From NCBI GenBank assembly GCA_015494035.1, contig WGBZ01000262.1, forward strand, positions 1 to 16,772: a stretch of 16,772 nucleotides of DNA, given 5' to 3'. Shown piece after piece: positions 7,142 to 14,647 of this stretch (the first letter of the stretch is position 1; each line of letters starts with the position of its first letter). The stretch is from Lysobacterales bacterium (GTDB taxonomy: Bacteria > Pseudomonadota > Gammaproteobacteria > Xanthomonadales > Marinicellaceae). The position numbers and the translations under genes are program-made. The notes below the pieces were generated by a model. That model did no database searches. It was not told the origin of the DNA and saw nothing but the letters and a program-made list of their open reading frames with translations.

Positions 7142-8028
7142 GTCTGCACTCCTGCCGATGAGCGGCTGAGGGTGTTATCCTGCTGCTCCCATAAACCGTT
7201 GATCCATTGCTGCAATGCCTGGCGGTAGTCCGCATCGGTAATGTAATTGCGGTTTTTCAATTCTTCCGGCACCGGGATCACGCGAATGGTCACAATGATG
7301 CGATCCACTTTACCACACAGGAATTCCATAAAAGTGGGCACCGCCGGGCGGTAGTCGATGGCCACCAGCAGGATGGCATCAATCCGGTCACCCAGACTGC
7401 CTAGGACAAATCCCACGCCCCCGGCCTTAGGCTTGAGCAGGTGCTGGTAGGGCGATTGTTGTTGCTTGTGTTTTTCCGGCGTGAAGCGCGTGCCTTCCAC
7501 AAAGTTGATGATGGAAATGGGGAAGTCCTTGAATTTCTCACAGGCTTTTCGCGTGATTTCCAGGTCCTTGCCCTTTTTCTCCGGGTGTTTCTGCAAATAA
7601 TCACGGCTGTAGCGACGCATGAAGGGAAAATCCAGCGCCCACCACACGGCACCCAGCACCGGCACCCAGATCAACTGCTGTTTGAGGAAGAACTTGAGAA
7701 ACGGAATTTGCTTGTGAAACACGGTTTGCAACACCGGGATGTCCACCCAGGACTGGTGGTTGCTGATAACCAGATACCACTGGTCAGGACGCACTTTTTC
7801 CAGCCCGCGCACCTCGATTTTTTCCCCGTTCAGCACTCGGAACAACCAGGCATTGACCGCCACCCAGTTCTCGGCAAACCAGACCAGCACGCGGCCAATG
7901 ACCCGGCGCACGGCCGCACTGGGCACAAGAAACTTGAGAAAAGACACCAACACCAGGGGAATGCCCCAGAACAAGGTATTAACGGTGAGTAATAACAGCG
8001 CCAGCGTGGCTTTCAGGAAACAAATCAT
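7138..8028 (-). CDS. Lysophospholipid acyltransferase, YihG/PlsC type
   Basis: 296 aa from the start chosen here. It probably transfers an acyl chain to a lysophospholipid (1-acylglycerol-3-phosphate) at the inner membrane, as PlsC-family enzymes do. A hydrophobic N-terminus (LKATLALLLLTVNTLFWGIPL) supplies one or two membrane segments. Acyltransferase block I is NHQSWVD (catalytic His ~91, Asp ~96), block II is around FPFMRRYSRDYL, and block III is NFVEGTRF (EGTR ~178-181), followed by KAGGVGFVL. PHPEKKGKDLE-like basic stretches match E. coli YihG. The frame is open up to 8118, but the upstream 30 codons run into repeat copy 2 and are not family-like, so ATG 8028 is preferred. A TAAAAT (8041-8036, minus strand) lies seven bases before it, and no Shine-Dalgarno is seen. 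It overlaps the downstream gene by ATGA. Confidence 0.88.
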   Translation of the reverse strand: MICFLKATLALLLLTVNTLFWGIPLVLVSFLKFLVPSAAVRRVIGRVLVWFAENWVAVNAWLFRVLNGEKIEVRGLEKVRPDQWYLVISNHQSWVDIPVLQTVFHKQIPFLKFFLKQQLIWVPVLGAVWWALDFPFMRRYSRDYLQKHPEKKGKDLEITRKACEKFKDFPISIINFVEGTRFTPEKHKQQQSPYQHLLKPKAGGVGFVLGSLGDRIDAILLVAIDYRPAVPTFMEFLCGKVDRIIVTIRVIPVPEELKNRNYITDADYRQALQQWINGLWEQQDNTLSRSSAGVQT

Positions 8029-8052
8029 GCAACAGATTTTAGCACGGCATCT

Positions 8053-8216
8053 AGGGAGCCTCTGGTTGAATCTGGCGCGAACAGATTGTTGTGTAAAATT
8101 GTTCAGTTCAAGGCGCAAGCCGCACGCAATAGCCAGCTATTGGGAAGGTTTGCAACGCGGAAATGGACGATTTTACGCCGCAAGATGCTGTGTCACGATT
8201 CAATCAGAGGCTCCCT
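8053..8216. repeat. Dispersed palindromic intergenic element, copy 2 (164 bp)
   Basis: Same element and orientation as copies at 262 and 11721. It has the best-preserved ends: left AGGGAGCCTCTGGTTGAATC and right, reverse-complemented, AGGGAGCCTCTGATTGAATC, 19 of 20 matching. At the centre CAATAGC faces GCTATTG with two bases between, so a long imperfect hairpin or cruciform is possible. Compared with copy 1, both termini have changed together (AGCTC to GCCTC), keeping the arms paired. It lies in the divergent gap between the acyltransferase (starts 25 bp to the left) and the TPR lipoprotein (starts 87 bp to the right). No ORF of its own; reading frames pass through it by chance. Confidence 0.92.
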
Positions 8217-8239
8217 CACTAGGGCCAGCGCGTTATGGC

Positions 8240-8268
8240 TTGTGCGTACGGGTCAGAATCATTACACT
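8240..8268 (+). promoter_or_regulatory. Possible sigma70-type promoter for the TPR-CRTAC1 pair
   Basis: TTGTGC (8240-8245) and TACACT (8263-8268) are separated by 17 bases and lie just after repeat copy 2. The start codon at 8303 would follow a leader of about 28 bases. Each box matches consensus only partly, so this is a weak prediction from spacing and position. Confidence 0.3.
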
Positions 8269-8302
8269 GAAAACTGTCTTCTTTTATTTCTTGGCACGAG
8301 CA

Positions 8303-10015
8303 ATGACTCTTTCCCGCTACCCGGTTTCTTGGACTTTGATCTCCCGTTTCAACCACCGCCGACGGGCAATAAGTCGCCAGTCCATTACCGCCCCTCTCTG
8401 GCTGCTTGTTGGGTTGTTTCTGGCCCTGATGCTGACAGCCTGTAGTGAGTCTGATGACAGCTGGCAGCAGCAAACGCTGGCTCGCATTGAGCGCATTTCC
8501 ACCACAGGTTGGGATGATTTTACGGTGCAGCGCCTGCCCAAACTGATGCGAACCATCACCCATCAGCCAGACAAGGCCCGCAGTGCGTGGCTGCAACTGG
8601 CCCTGGCTTTGCAAAGCCATGACCAGCTTGAGGAGGCCAAGCCGATTTTTGCGTATTTGCTGCGCACGGCCGATGCCAGCGACCCGCAAAAACCCGCTTA
8701 CCGCTACTTCCTGGCCAGCACCCAGGCGGCCACCGGCGAGCTGGACAAGGCCCTGGCCACCCTGGATGCCGGGCTTGAAGGCCTGAACGACCTGGATCGC
8801 ATTGCATTTTTGCTCACCAAGGCTCGCCTGTTCATGGAGCATGGCCGTACCAAAGAGGCGACCGCGGCCCTGAATGAAGTGGAAAAAATAAGCCCGCACT
8901 ACCCCGAGCTGCTGTATCGCCAGGCCACCCTGGCCCTGCAGTCGGGTGACTGTCAACGCGCCATTGACAAGCTGCGCCTGATGTTGGAATACAAACCGCA
9001 ATTGACCCAGCTGTACGGCCCGCTGGCCAGCGCCTATCGCCTGTGTGGCCAGACAGAAAAAGCCGAACAGGCCACCCAACGTCAAGGCGAAGGCAAACTG
9101 GCTTTTGAAAACCGGTTTTTGCGACTGGCCGAACAAATTGGCAACCCGGTCAAGTACTTGCGCGGCCGGGTTCGGGAAGCCACCGCCATGAGCAATCTGG
9201 CCGCTGCGCTGAAGCTCAACAGCCAGTTACTGCGGCTGATGCCCAAAGACCCCACTAACCACCTGAATCAGGGCAGCATCCTGTACCGCATGGGGCGTTA
9301 TGGGCCGGCAGCAGACGCTTACCGCAAAGGACTGGCCATCCAGGGCGATCACCCCGAACTGTTGACCAACTATGGTAATGCCCTGTGGCAGCTGGGGCAA
9401 ACGGAAGCCGCCAAAAACGCCTATGAAAAAGCCCTGCAGGCCGACCCCCGGCAGCAACAGGCACGCTTGAACCTGGCCAGCCTATTGCTGCAAAGCGGTC
9501 ATGGGGAGGAAAGTGCAGCCCAGTACCGCAGATTGCTCACCATCGAGCCGGACAATTTTCTGGCCCGGGCCGGTTTGCTGGATGCACTGATTCACAGCAA
9601 TAAAACCGATTCCGCCCTTGAGCAACTCAGCGCCTGGTTGAAAGCCTCGGGTGACAAACCACAAACACTGATTCTGACACTCAAAACCCTGTTGCAACCT
9701 GAAATTACCCCGCAGCAGGCGGCCAGCCCCTGGGCACAGGCACAGCTGGCGCCCTTGCCAGGCAAAAAACAGGGGCCACTGGCCACCTCCCCGAGGGCGG
9801 GCCAACTGGTTGATTTACTGGCCTTGTGGCGGGCCAAAACCGGACAGGCCAAAGACAACGAGGCAGTCCTTTCCTGGTGGCACAGCGCGCGCGAACGGCT
9901 GAAGCTGCCCACTGACAAGGCCGACGAAGAAGCCCTGCGGGATGCCCTGACCACCTTGCATAACGGCCACCTGCCGCCACCGGCCCAATGGCTGGCCGGA
10001 GAGAAAAAGTCATGA
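8303..10015 (+). CDS. TPR-repeat lipoprotein
   Basis: 570 aa from ATG 8303. A basic N-region (HRRRAISRQ) is followed by a hydrophobic stretch, LWLLVGLFLALMLTAC, ending in a lipobox with Cys at ~47; acidic residues follow it. It is therefore a predicted lipoprotein. The mature part is built of tetratricopeptide-like helical pairs, clear at about residues 130-265 (for example YFLASTQAATGELDKALATL) and 318-416 (YGNALWQLGQTEAAKNAYEK and LNLASLLLQSGHGEESAAQY). These suggest a protein-binding scaffold at the membrane. The frame is open far upstream (to 7739) but that part crosses the opposing gene and the repeat and is not coding. The signal is long from this ATG; a start at TTG ~8336 is an alternative. 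Its TGA overlaps the ATG of the CRTAC1-like gene, so the two are probably partners. Confidence 0.85.
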   Translation: MTLSRYPVSWTLISRFNHRRRAISRQSITAPLWLLVGLFLALMLTACSESDDSWQQQTLARIERISTTGWDDFTVQRLPKLMRTITHQPDKARSAWLQLALALQSHDQLEEAKPIFAYLLRTADASDPQKPAYRYFLASTQAATGELDKALATLDAGLEGLNDLDRIAFLLTKARLFMEHGRTKEATAALNEVEKISPHYPELLYRQATLALQSGDCQRAIDKLRLMLEYKPQLTQLYGPLASAYRLCGQTEKAEQATQRQGEGKLAFENRFLRLAEQIGNPVKYLRGRVREATAMSNLAAALKLNSQLLRLMPKDPTNHLNQGSILYRMGRYGPAADAYRKGLAIQGDHPELLTNYGNALWQLGQTEAAKNAYEKALQADPRQQQARLNLASLLLQSGHGEESAAQYRRLLTIEPDNFLARAGLLDALIHSNKTDSALEQLSAWLKASGDKPQTLILTLKTLLQPEITPQQAASPWAQAQLAPLPGKKQGPLATSPRAGQLVDLLALWRAKTGQAKDNEAVLSWWHSARERLKLPTDKADEEALRDALTTLHNGHLPPPAQWLAGEKKS

Positions 10016-11715
10016 ATAATCCGCCGATGCGTTCAACCAGTCTCTGCTTGCTTGTGCTGATTGGGCTGGTGCTGACCGGCTGTTCCGCGCCAACTGACTC
10101 CGATACCCCGGCGGCTGCAACGGATAGCGCAACGCAAATCAAGGGAAACACCTCCAGCCAACCCGTGCCCTTGTTGAGCGCGCTGGAAAACCCGTCGCTT
10201 GGGGTCGATTTTGTGCACGATGCCGGTTTTTCCGAGTCCTACTCCATCTACGAGCCACTGGGATCGGGCGTGGCCACTCTGGATGTCAATAACGACGGCT
10301 GGCTGGATGTGTTTTTCCCTCAGTATGGCACCGGCGGTGTCGGTTCCCGGCTGTATCTCAATAATCACGGCCAGGGGTTTGAGGATATTTCCGATCAGGC
10401 CGGTATCAGCGATGTGCGTGGCCTGATTTTTGCCGCAGCCGCCGATTACAACAACGACGGCCTCACTGATTTGCTCACCGGCGGTGAGAATCAGCTAATG
10501 CTGCTTGCCAATACCGGAAAAAACGGCTTTGTGGACAGCGGGCTTGTTGCCTCACCCGGCGGGGAGCAGTTTTTTTCCGGCGCCAGCTGGTTTGATGCCG
10601 ATGCCGATGGCTGGCTGGATGCCTGGGTCAGTAACTACGTGGATGGGTCACGGCCAGCGGAGTGTCGCCAGGCCGATGGCAGCCGGGGTTTTTGTCCGCC
10701 CAGTGCCTACCCCGATCGTACCGACCTTTTTCTGCATAACCGCCAAGGCAAAGAGTTTCCTCCCTATGCCGGGCCTGAAATCACGGCTCGTGCCGGCTTG
10801 GGGGTTGTGGCGGCGGATTTCGATAACAATGGCTGGCCGGATATTTATGTGGCCAATGATGAAGAAGCCAACCAGCTCTTTCTGAACCAGAACGGGCAGT
10901 TCGGGCCTGATGAGGCCCTGCGCCGTGGCGCCGGCTTGAACCTGATGGGCGAAACCGAAGCCAGCATGGGCGTGGCCGTGGGCGACATTGACAGCAACGG
11001 CTTTCCCGACCTGTATCTGACCCACTACCGCAACGAAACCAACACCATTTACTATAACCACAACGGACAGTTCACGGACAAAACCGCCCAGGCCGGGCTG
11101 GCCACCGAGGTGCGGCCGGTAACCGGATTTGGCACCGTGTTTACAGACCTGAATGGCGATAACCGGCTGGATATTGTGACGGTCAACGGTTCGGTGGTCA
11201 CCACCGATGACGCCGATGGCCACACCAATGGCCGGCTGCACGCCGAACCGGTGCAAGTGTGGCTGAACACACCCGCTGGTTTCGTTTATCAACAGCGCCT
11301 GGCAAAAACCCTGCCGCTGAAAGTGGGCCGTGGCCTGATTGCGGTGGACTGGGATAATGACGGCGACAAGGATCTGATCAGCAGCAACAACAATCAAAGC
11401 CCGACATTCCTGCGCAACAACAGCAACCCGCCGCATTGGTTGGGCCTGGACCTGCGTTGCCACCAGCGACCAGCCATTGGCACCAAAGTGATCGCGGAAA
11501 CGGCCGACGGGCTGCGCTGGCACCGCGCCGTGCACACCGATGGCAGTTATGCGTCCAGTCAGGACCCGCGCCTGCTTTTTTACGGCCTGTCGGGAAACGA
11601 CCGGATTGCCATTCGCTGGCCCGGCGGGCAGCAACAAAACCTGAACCCTGCGGATGTGCCCGGCAACAGCTATGCCGTCGTCACTTGCCCCGCCAGCACA
11701 CAGAAGGCCGACTGA
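10012..11715 (+). CDS. CRTAC1-like lipoprotein: FG-GAP/VCBS beta-propeller with ASPIC/UnbV C-terminal domain
   Basis: 567 aa. The signal MRSTSLCLLVLIGLVLTGC gives a lipobox Cys at 24. Seven FG-GAP/VCBS-type calcium-loop repeats follow: DVNNDGWLDVFF, DYNNDGLTDLL, DADADGWLDAW, DFDNNGWPDIYV, DIDSNGFPDLYL, DLNGDNRLDIVT and DWDNDGDKDLIS. This suits a seven-bladed propeller. A Cys pair between blades 3 and 4 (AECRQADGSRGFCPP) may form a disulfide. The C-terminal region (HWLGLDLRC..., DGLRWHRAVHTDGSYASSQ, IAIRWPGGQQQNL) is the ASPIC/UnbV domain. The molecular role of this family in bacteria is unsettled; binding or adhesion at the cell surface is inferred. ATG 10012 is preferred over 9988 because it gives the ATGA overlap and has GGAGAG upstream. 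The stop is 5 bp before repeat copy 3. Confidence 0.92.
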   Translation: MNNPPMRSTSLCLLVLIGLVLTGCSAPTDSDTPAAATDSATQIKGNTSSQPVPLLSALENPSLGVDFVHDAGFSESYSIYEPLGSGVATLDVNNDGWLDVFFPQYGTGGVGSRLYLNNHGQGFEDISDQAGISDVRGLIFAAAADYNNDGLTDLLTGGENQLMLLANTGKNGFVDSGLVASPGGEQFFSGASWFDADADGWLDAWVSNYVDGSRPAECRQADGSRGFCPPSAYPDRTDLFLHNRQGKEFPPYAGPEITARAGLGVVAADFDNNGWPDIYVANDEEANQLFLNQNGQFGPDEALRRGAGLNLMGETEASMGVAVGDIDSNGFPDLYLTHYRNETNTIYYNHNGQFTDKTAQAGLATEVRPVTGFGTVFTDLNGDNRLDIVTVNGSVVTTDDADGHTNGRLHAEPVQVWLNTPAGFVYQQRLAKTLPLKVGRGLIAVDWDNDGDKDLISSNNNQSPTFLRNNSNPPHWLGLDLRCHQRPAIGTKVIAETADGLRWHRAVHTDGSYASSQDPRLLFYGLSGNDRIAIRWPGGQQQNLNPADVPGNSYAVVTCPASTQKAD

Positions 11716-11720
11716 CCCAT

Positions 11721-11891
11721 AGGGGGCTTCTGATTGAATCTGGCGCGAGCAGATTATCGTGTAAATGTAAAATTGTTCAGTTCAAGGCGCAAGCCGCACG
11801 CAATAGCAAGACTATTGTGAAGGTTTGCAACGCAAAAATGGACGACTTTACACCACAAGATGCCGGGTCACGATTTGATCAGAGCTTCCCT
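11721..11891. repeat. Dispersed palindromic intergenic element, copy 3 (171 bp)
   Basis: Third copy, same orientation. Left end AGGGGGCTTCTGATTGAATC; right end reverse-complemented AGGGAAGCTCTGATCAAATC, so the arms are more diverged here. It is longer because TGTAAA is tandemly duplicated near 11760-11771. The central CAATAG/CTATTG stem with a 5-base loop is kept. It starts 5 bp after the CRTAC1-like stop and ends about 78 bp before metK. Here it separates two genes on the same strand rather than a divergent pair, and its hairpin could end or process the upstream transcript. Confidence 0.9.
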
Positions 11892-11910
11892 GGCCAACAA
11901 AGGGCTACCG

Positions 11911-11939
11911 TTGGGGCTTTTCTCACGTTACAATATATC
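11911..11939 (+). promoter_or_regulatory. Possible metK promoter
   Basis: TTGGGG (11911-11916) and TATATC (11934-11939) have 17-base spacing. TACAAT (11929-11934) is an alternative -10 with no matching -35. A start about seven bases downstream gives a very short leader of about 22 bases. The left arm of the perfect inverted repeat at 11933-11964 covers this -10, which suits repression. Confidence 0.35.
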
Positions 11940-11964
11940 TCTTTATCCGAACAAAGAGATATAT
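11933..11964. promoter_or_regulatory. Perfect 12-bp inverted repeat upstream of metK, candidate operator (SahR-like)
   Basis: ATATATCTCTTT (11933-11944) and AAAGAGATATAT (11953-11964) are exact inverted repeats with an 8-base centre, ending 4 bases before the metK ATG. The left arm overlaps the possible -10 and the right arm contains the likely ribosome site (AAAGAGA). With a start site near 11946, most of the left arm would not be transcribed, so a DNA operator fits better than an RNA hairpin. Known context: in many Proteobacteria the ArsR-family repressor SahR, which senses SAH, controls metK, ahcY and metF through AT-rich palindromes. Assignment to SahR is an inference from the operon content; I cannot compare with its motif here. 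Confidence 0.5.
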
Positions 11965-11968
11965 AGCC

Positions 11969-13126
11969 ATGAGCGACTACCTGTTTACTTCCGAGTCAGT
12001 CTCCGAAGGCCATCCGGACAAGGTGGCGGATCAAATTTCCGATGCCGTCCTGGACGCCATTCTCAAAGAAGACGCCAATGCCCGCGTGGCCTGTGAAACC
12101 ATGGTCAAAACCGGCGCGGCCATCGTTTCGGGCGAAATCACCACCGACGCCTGGGTGGACCTGGATAACCTGGTGCGCGAAGTCATCACCGGCATCGGCT
12201 ATAACAGTTCCGACGTGGGTTTTGATGGCAACACCTGCGCGGTCATGTCGCTGATTGGCAAACAGTCCGGCGATATCGCCCAGGGCGTGGATCGCACCGC
12301 ACCGGAAGAACAGGGTGCCGGCGATCAGGGGCTGATGTTTGGCTACGCCAGCAACGAAACCGATGTGCTGATGCCTGCCCCCATCACCTACGCGCACCGT
12401 CTGGTGCAGCGGCAAGCCTTTGTGCGACGCACCGGCAAGCTGAACTGGCTGCGCCCTGATGCCAAAAGCCAGCTGACTTTCCGTTACGTGAATGACAAGC
12501 CCGTGGGCATAGACGCGGTGGTGCTTTCCACCCAGCATTCGCCGGAAATCAGTCAACGCGACCTGCGCGAAGCGGTAATGGAAGAGATCATCAAGCCGGT
12601 GTTGCCTGAAAATTGGATTGACGGTAACACCAAGTTCCACATTAACCCCACAGGCCAGTTCATTATCGGTGGCCCCGTGGGCGACTGCGGTCTGACCGGG
12701 CGCAAGATTATTGTGGACACCTATGGTGGCATGGCCCGTCATGGCGGTGGTGCCTTTTCCGGCAAGGACCCGTCCAAAGTGGACCGTTCCGCCGCCTATG
12801 CTTGCCGATACGTGGCTAAAAACGTGGTTGCCGCCGGCCTCGCTGACCGCTGCGAAGTGCAGGTTTCCTATGCCATTGGCGTGGCCGAGCCCACCTCCAT
12901 CAGCGTCACCACTTTTGGCACCGGCAAAGTCGATGACCGCGTCATTGAACGGCTGATCCGCGAACATTTTGACCTGCGTCCCTACGGCATCATCAAGGAG
13001 CTGGACCTGATCCGCCCCATCTATCAAAAGACCGCCGCCTATGGCCACATGGGCCGTGAGGAACCGGAATTTACCTGGGAAAAAACCGACAAGGCCGATA
13101 TCCTGCGCAGCGAAGCCGGGTTGTAA
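11969..13126 (+). CDS. metK: S-adenosylmethionine synthetase MetK
   Basis: 385 aa, normal length. It makes SAM from methionine and ATP, releasing phosphate and pyrophosphate. The N-terminal signature [15 protein letters not shown] carries the catalytic His (~15), Asp (~17) and Lys (~18). [12 protein letters not shown] lies around 115-126 and the phosphate loop [16 protein letters not shown] around 258-273. The C-terminal [17 protein letters not shown] is typical. ATG 11969 is preceded by AAAGAGA at workable spacing. It is the first gene of metK-ahcY-metF and is placed behind a palindromic candidate operator. A 7-bp inverted repeat spans its stop codon. Confidence 0.98.
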   Translation: MSDYLFTSESVSEGHPDKVADQISDAVLDAILKEDANARVACETMVKTGAAIVSGEITTDAWVDLDNLVREVITGIGYNSSDVGFDGNTCAVMSLIGKQSGDIAQGVDRTAPEEQGAGDQGLMFGYASNETDVLMPAPITYAHRLVQRQAFVRRTGKLNWLRPDAKSQLTFRYVNDKPVGIDAVVLSTQHSPEISQRDLREAVMEEIIKPVLPENWIDGNTKFHINPTGQFIIGGPVGDCGLTGRKIIVDTYGGMARHGGGAFSGKDPSKVDRSAAYACRYVAKNVVAAGLADRCEVQVSYAIGVAEPTSISVTTFGTGKVDDRVIERLIREHFDLRPYGIIKELDLIRPIYQKTAAYGHMGREEPEFTWEKTDKADILRSEAGL

Positions 13127-13134
13127 TCCGGCTT
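13113..13134 (+). promoter_or_regulatory. Hairpin spanning the metK stop codon
   Basis: AAGCCGG (13113-13119) and CCGGCTT (13128-13134) are perfect 7-bp arms around an 8-base loop that includes the TAA. No run of T follows, so it is not a normal intrinsic terminator. It may be a processing or partial-attenuation point between metK and ahcY, or chance. The metK-ahcY gap is 54 bp and too small for a SAH riboswitch. Confidence 0.3.
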
Positions 13135-13180
13135 AGTTATTAGTTACACCCTTTCACCAAACACCTAAACGAGAACCACC

Positions 13181-14632
13181 ATGAGCACAGCACAGCAACC
13201 CACCATCAAAACCGATAACACCCCCGATTATCACGTGGCCGACATCGGCCTGGCTGATTGGGGCCACAAGGAAATCCGTATTGCCGAAACCGAAATGCCG
13301 GGCCTGATGGCCATTCGCGAAGAATATAAGGATGAGCAACCCCTGAAAGGCGCCCGCATTGCCGGTTCGTTGCACATGACCATCCAGACTGCCGTGCTGA
13401 TCGAAACCCTGCGCGCGCTGGGTGCCGATGTGCGCTGGGCCTCCTGCAACATCTACTCCACCCAGGATCACGCCGCCGCCGCTATTGCCGATCAGGGCAT
13501 TCCGGTATTTGCATTCAAGGGCGAAACGCTGGAAGACTACTGGGAATTCACCCACAAGATCATGGAATGGGACAATGGCGGCACACCCAACATGATTCTG
13601 GACGACGGCGGCGACGCCACCATGCTCATCACCCTGGGCGCCAAAGCCGAAAAAGACCCTTCGGTGCTCGACAACCCCACTTCCGAAGAAGAAGAGTACC
13701 TGTTTGCCAGCATCAAGAAACGCCTGGCGGAAAAACCCGGCTGGTACAGCAACGTACTGAAAAACATTCAGGGCGTCACGGAAGAAACCACCACCGGCGT
13801 GCACCGCCTGTATGAAATGGCCAAAAAAGGCGAACTACCCTTCCCGGCCATTAACGTCAATGACTCGGTTACCAAATCCAAATTCGACAACCTTTATGGC
13901 TGCCGTGAATCCCTGGTGGATGGCATCAAACGTGCCACCGACGTGATGATCGCCGGCAAAACCGCCGTGGTCTGCGGCTATGGCGATGTGGGCAAGGGTT
14001 GTGCCCAATCCCTGCGTGGCCTGGGTGCCACCGTCTGGGTCACCGAAATCGATCCCATCTGTGCGCTGCAGGCAGCCATGGAAGGTTACAAGGTGGTGAC
14101 CATGGAAGAAGCCGCCGACAAGGGCGATATTTTTGTCACCGCCACGGGCAACTACCACGTCATCACCTACGACCACATGAAACAGATGAAAGACCAGGCC
14201 ATCGTTTGCAACATTGGTCATTTTGATAACGAAATCGACGTGGCCGGGCTGGAAGAAAAATGCCAGTGGGAAGAGATCAAGCCACAGGTGGATCACGTGA
14301 TTTTCGAAGACGGCAAGAAGATTATCCTGCTGGCCAAGGGGCGCCTGGTCAACCTGGGCTGCGCCACCGGACACCCCAGCTTTGTCATGTCCAACTCCTT
14401 TACCAATCAGGTGCTGGCGCAGATGGAGCTATTCCAGGATGCCCAGAAGGAAGAGGGAGAGAAAAAGTACGAGAACAACGTGTACGTACTGCCCAAGCAC
14501 CTAGATGAGAAAGTCGCCCGGCTGCACCTAGGCCGCATCGATGCCCACCTGACCACACTCACGCCAGAACAGGCCGCCTACATCGGCGTTTCACCCGAAG
14601 GCCCGTTCAAGCCCGAGCACTACCGCTACTAA
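13181..14632 (+). CDS. ahcY: Adenosylhomocysteinase (S-adenosylhomocysteine hydrolase) AhcY
   Basis: 483 aa. It cleaves SAH to adenosine and homocysteine using bound NAD+, relieving product inhibition of methyltransferases such as UbiE. Visible motifs: [53 protein letters not shown] (~88-102); [28 protein letters not shown]; the NAD-binding [20 protein letters not shown] (from ~263); [12 protein letters not shown]; and the C-terminal KPEHYRY. A segment at ~153-193 ([20 protein letters not shown]...) is the extra loop of the longer bacterial form. An ACGAGAA ribosome site lies about 8 bases before ATG 13181. Using AhcY rather than the Pfs/LuxS route argues against an enteric host. Confidence 0.98.
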   Translation: MSTAQQPTIKTDNTPDYHVADIGLADWGHKEIRIAETEMPGLMAIREEYKDEQPLKGARIAGSLHMTIQTAVLIETLRALGADVRWASCNIYSTQDHAAAAIADQGIPVFAFKGETLEDYWEFTHKIMEWDNGGTPNMILDDGGDATMLITLGAKAEKDPSVLDNPTSEEEEYLFASIKKRLAEKPGWYSNVLKNIQGVTEETTTGVHRLYEMAKKGELPFPAINVNDSVTKSKFDNLYGCRESLVDGIKRATDVMIAGKTAVVCGYGDVGKGCAQSLRGLGATVWVTEIDPICALQAAMEGYKVVTMEEAADKGDIFVTATGNYHVITYDHMKQMKDQAIVCNIGHFDNEIDVAGLEEKCQWEEIKPQVDHVIFEDGKKIILLAKGRLVNLGCATGHPSFVMSNSFTNQVLAQMELFQDAQKEEGEKKYENNVYVLPKHLDEKVARLHLGRIDAHLTTLTPEQAAYIGVSPEGPFKPEHYRY

Positions 14633-14647
14633 AGCGGCATCAGTAAC

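Noticed and set aside
8029..8118. 30-codon N-terminal extension of the acyltransferase
   Set aside because: Most of it (8053-8118) lies inside repeat copy 2. ATG 8028 leads directly into the hydrophobic N-terminus expected of the family.
7739..8302. Upstream extension of the TPR-gene reading frame
   Set aside because: It runs antisense through the acyltransferase gene and then through repeat copy 2, has no family-like sequence, and would bury the lipoprotein signal deep inside a protein.
9988..10011. Upstream in-frame ATG for the CRTAC1-like lipoprotein
   Set aside because: It overlaps the TPR gene by 28 bp and lacks a good ribosome site, whereas ATG 10012 has GGAGAG and the ATGA overlap seen throughout this region.
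11892..11968. SAM or SAH riboswitch ahead of metK
   Set aside because: The stretch between the repeat and the ATG is under 80 bp and dominated by an exact AT-rich palindrome overlapping the putative promoter. No conserved riboswitch core that I know is visible.
13127..13180. SAH riboswitch ahead of ahcY
   Set aside because: The gap is 54 bp with only the stop-codon hairpin in it. It is too short and lacks the expected conserved core.
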